Source: Mitsuokella multacida DSM 20544
GTDB lineage: Bacteria > Bacillota > Negativicutes > Selenomonadales > Selenomonadaceae
Length of the DNA stretch: 64,000 nucleotides
Assembly: GCF_000155955.1 (NCBI RefSeq)
Contig: NZ_GG697141.2
Coordinates: forward strand, 186,001-250,000
Direction of reading: 5' to 3'
Part shown: positions 63,350 to 64,000 of the stretch, piece by piece
Layout of the letters: each line of letters opens with the position of its first letter
Position numbering within the stretch: position 1 is the first letter of the stretch
Translations under genes and position numbers: made by a program
The notes under the pieces: generated by a model
The model's database searches: none
Told to the model about the DNA's origin: nothing
Seen by the model: the letters and a program-made list of their open reading frames with translations, nothing else

Positions 63350-64000
63350 AGGCTGTCGCAGACTGCACGATAAAGGAGCTCGAGGCAGCTTTGACGGCGG
63401 GCCCGGTCAGTGAGGAATTCCTCGCCGCCTGCCGCGAGGACCCGCGCAAGGCGGCGGCGCGCCTCGTGCGCCGCTATGAAAAGGCGCAGGCGGAGCATGA
63501 GCGCCTGCTGAAGCTCTACGCCTACGAGCACGCTGCTTGGGCGCGCGGCCACGAGATCGTGGCGGGCGTCGACGAGGCGGGCCGCGGCCCGCTTGCGGGG
63601 CCGGTCTCGGTGGCGGCCGTCATCCTGCCGCACGACCTCTGCCTGCCGAAGCTCAACGACTCGAAGAAGCTCTCGGCGAAGGTCCGCGAGGAGCTCTTCG
63701 ATGAGATCCAGGAGAAGGCCATCGCGGTCGGCACGGCGCTCATCGACGCGCAGACGATCGACCGCGTCAACATCTATCAGGCGACAATCAACGGCATGTA
63801 CGAGGCCATCTTCTCGCTGCAGCCTGCGCCGCAGGAGGTCCTGATTGACGCGGTGCCGCTCGACCGTCTGCCGATGCCCTCGGAGTCGATCATCAAGGGC
63901 GATGCGAAGTCCGCCTCGATTTCGGCGGCCTCGATCATCGCGAAGGTCACGCGTGACCGCCTCATGGATGAGTACGACAAGATCTACCCGGAGTACGGCT
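63346..64000 (+). CDS. rnhB: Ribonuclease HII (3' end outside window)
   Basis: The first 218 codons of RNase HII, which removes ribonucleotides and RNA primers from DNA. The frame stays open to the window edge, so the gene is cut off and not broken. After a ~70-residue N-terminal extension of the kind seen in Firmicute proteins comes the catalytic core: VDEAGRGPLAGPV (Asp-Glu of the active site, about 76), LNDSKKLS, the Asp in LIDAVPL (about 168) and KGDAKSASISAASIIAKV. The start overlaps the rbgA stop (ATGA), and the rbgA-rnhB pairing is common in Firmicutes. Confidence 0.94.
   Translation, partial: MKAVADCTIKELEAALTAGPVSEEFLAACREDPRKAAARLVRRYEKAQAEHERLLKLYAYEHAAWARGHEIVAGVDEAGRGPLAGPVSVAAVILPHDLCLPKLNDSKKLSAKVREELFDEIQEKAIAVGTALIDAQTIDRVNIYQATINGMYEAIFSLQPAPQEVLIDAVPLDRLPMPSESIIKGDAKSASISAASIIAKVTRDRLMDEYDKIYPEYG

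Overview
The window reads as chromosomal DNA of a GC-rich member of the Firmicutes. I infer a Selenomonas/Mitsuokella-like Negativicute from the strong GAC/GGC/CTC/ATC codon preference, the AddAB (not RecBCD) nuclease, and the mix of isoleucine/leucine synthesis, galactoside use and anaerobic ETF genes. The lineage is an inference; no rRNA or marker search was possible.

Layout: (1) 1-8086: the 3' part of a GH2 beta-galactosidase, a GH36 alpha-galactosidase, galU, and two tandem DUF445 membrane proteins. (2) 8110-15906: mutY on the minus strand, then the branched-chain amino-acid cluster ilvN-ilvC-(terminator/attenuator)-leuC-leuD-leuB-ilvB. (3) 15908-32640: an AT-rich island inserted between ilvB and rfbB. 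It holds an XRE-type regulator (minus strand), an IS4-family element with perfect ends and a 10-bp target duplication, and a nine-gene operon. That operon has the parts of a DNA phosphorothioation defence system: SspD, SspB (DUF4007), SspC and SspA for sulfur modification; a PLD-like/DEAH helicase, a 57-aa protein, a DndD-like SMC ATPase and a 179-aa protein that look like an SspFGH-type effector module; and SspE (DUF262 plus HNH) as a second effector. (4) 32669-34402: rfbB, a small conserved-looking protein and tRNA-Ala(GGC). (5) 34479-46158: an overlapping sbcD-sbcC-addB-addA recombination/exonuclease operon. (6) 46237-48276: a CNNM/CorC-type membrane protein and a secreted BsuPI-domain protein, both minus strand. 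(7) 48430-62172: an allantoin-utilisation cluster. It has two M20 amidohydrolases, a DAO-family FAD oxidoreductase with its own EtfBA, the cupin AllE, an SDF carboxylate symporter, two allantoinase-family hydrolases, an NCS1 permease and a convergent PucR-type regulator. (8) 62279-64000: rbgA (ylqF) and the 5' part of rnhB.

How the genes work together: the Ssp enzymes would pass sulfur from cysteine (SspA) through an Fe-S ATP pyrophosphatase (SspD) to DNA nicked by SspB, with SspC as ATPase. The two effector modules would attack DNA according to its modification state. In the allantoin cluster the permease, AllB, AllC, AllE and a second AllC-like enzyme form an unbroken route from external allantoin to glyoxylate, ammonia and CO2. 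The FAD oxidoreductase/ETF branch is not part of the textbook route and is the most interesting metabolic feature. Several promoters and operators can be read directly: the ssp promoter has an inverted repeat between -35 and -10, and the allantoin promoter has a perfect 9-bp inverted repeat about 70 bp upstream of its start.
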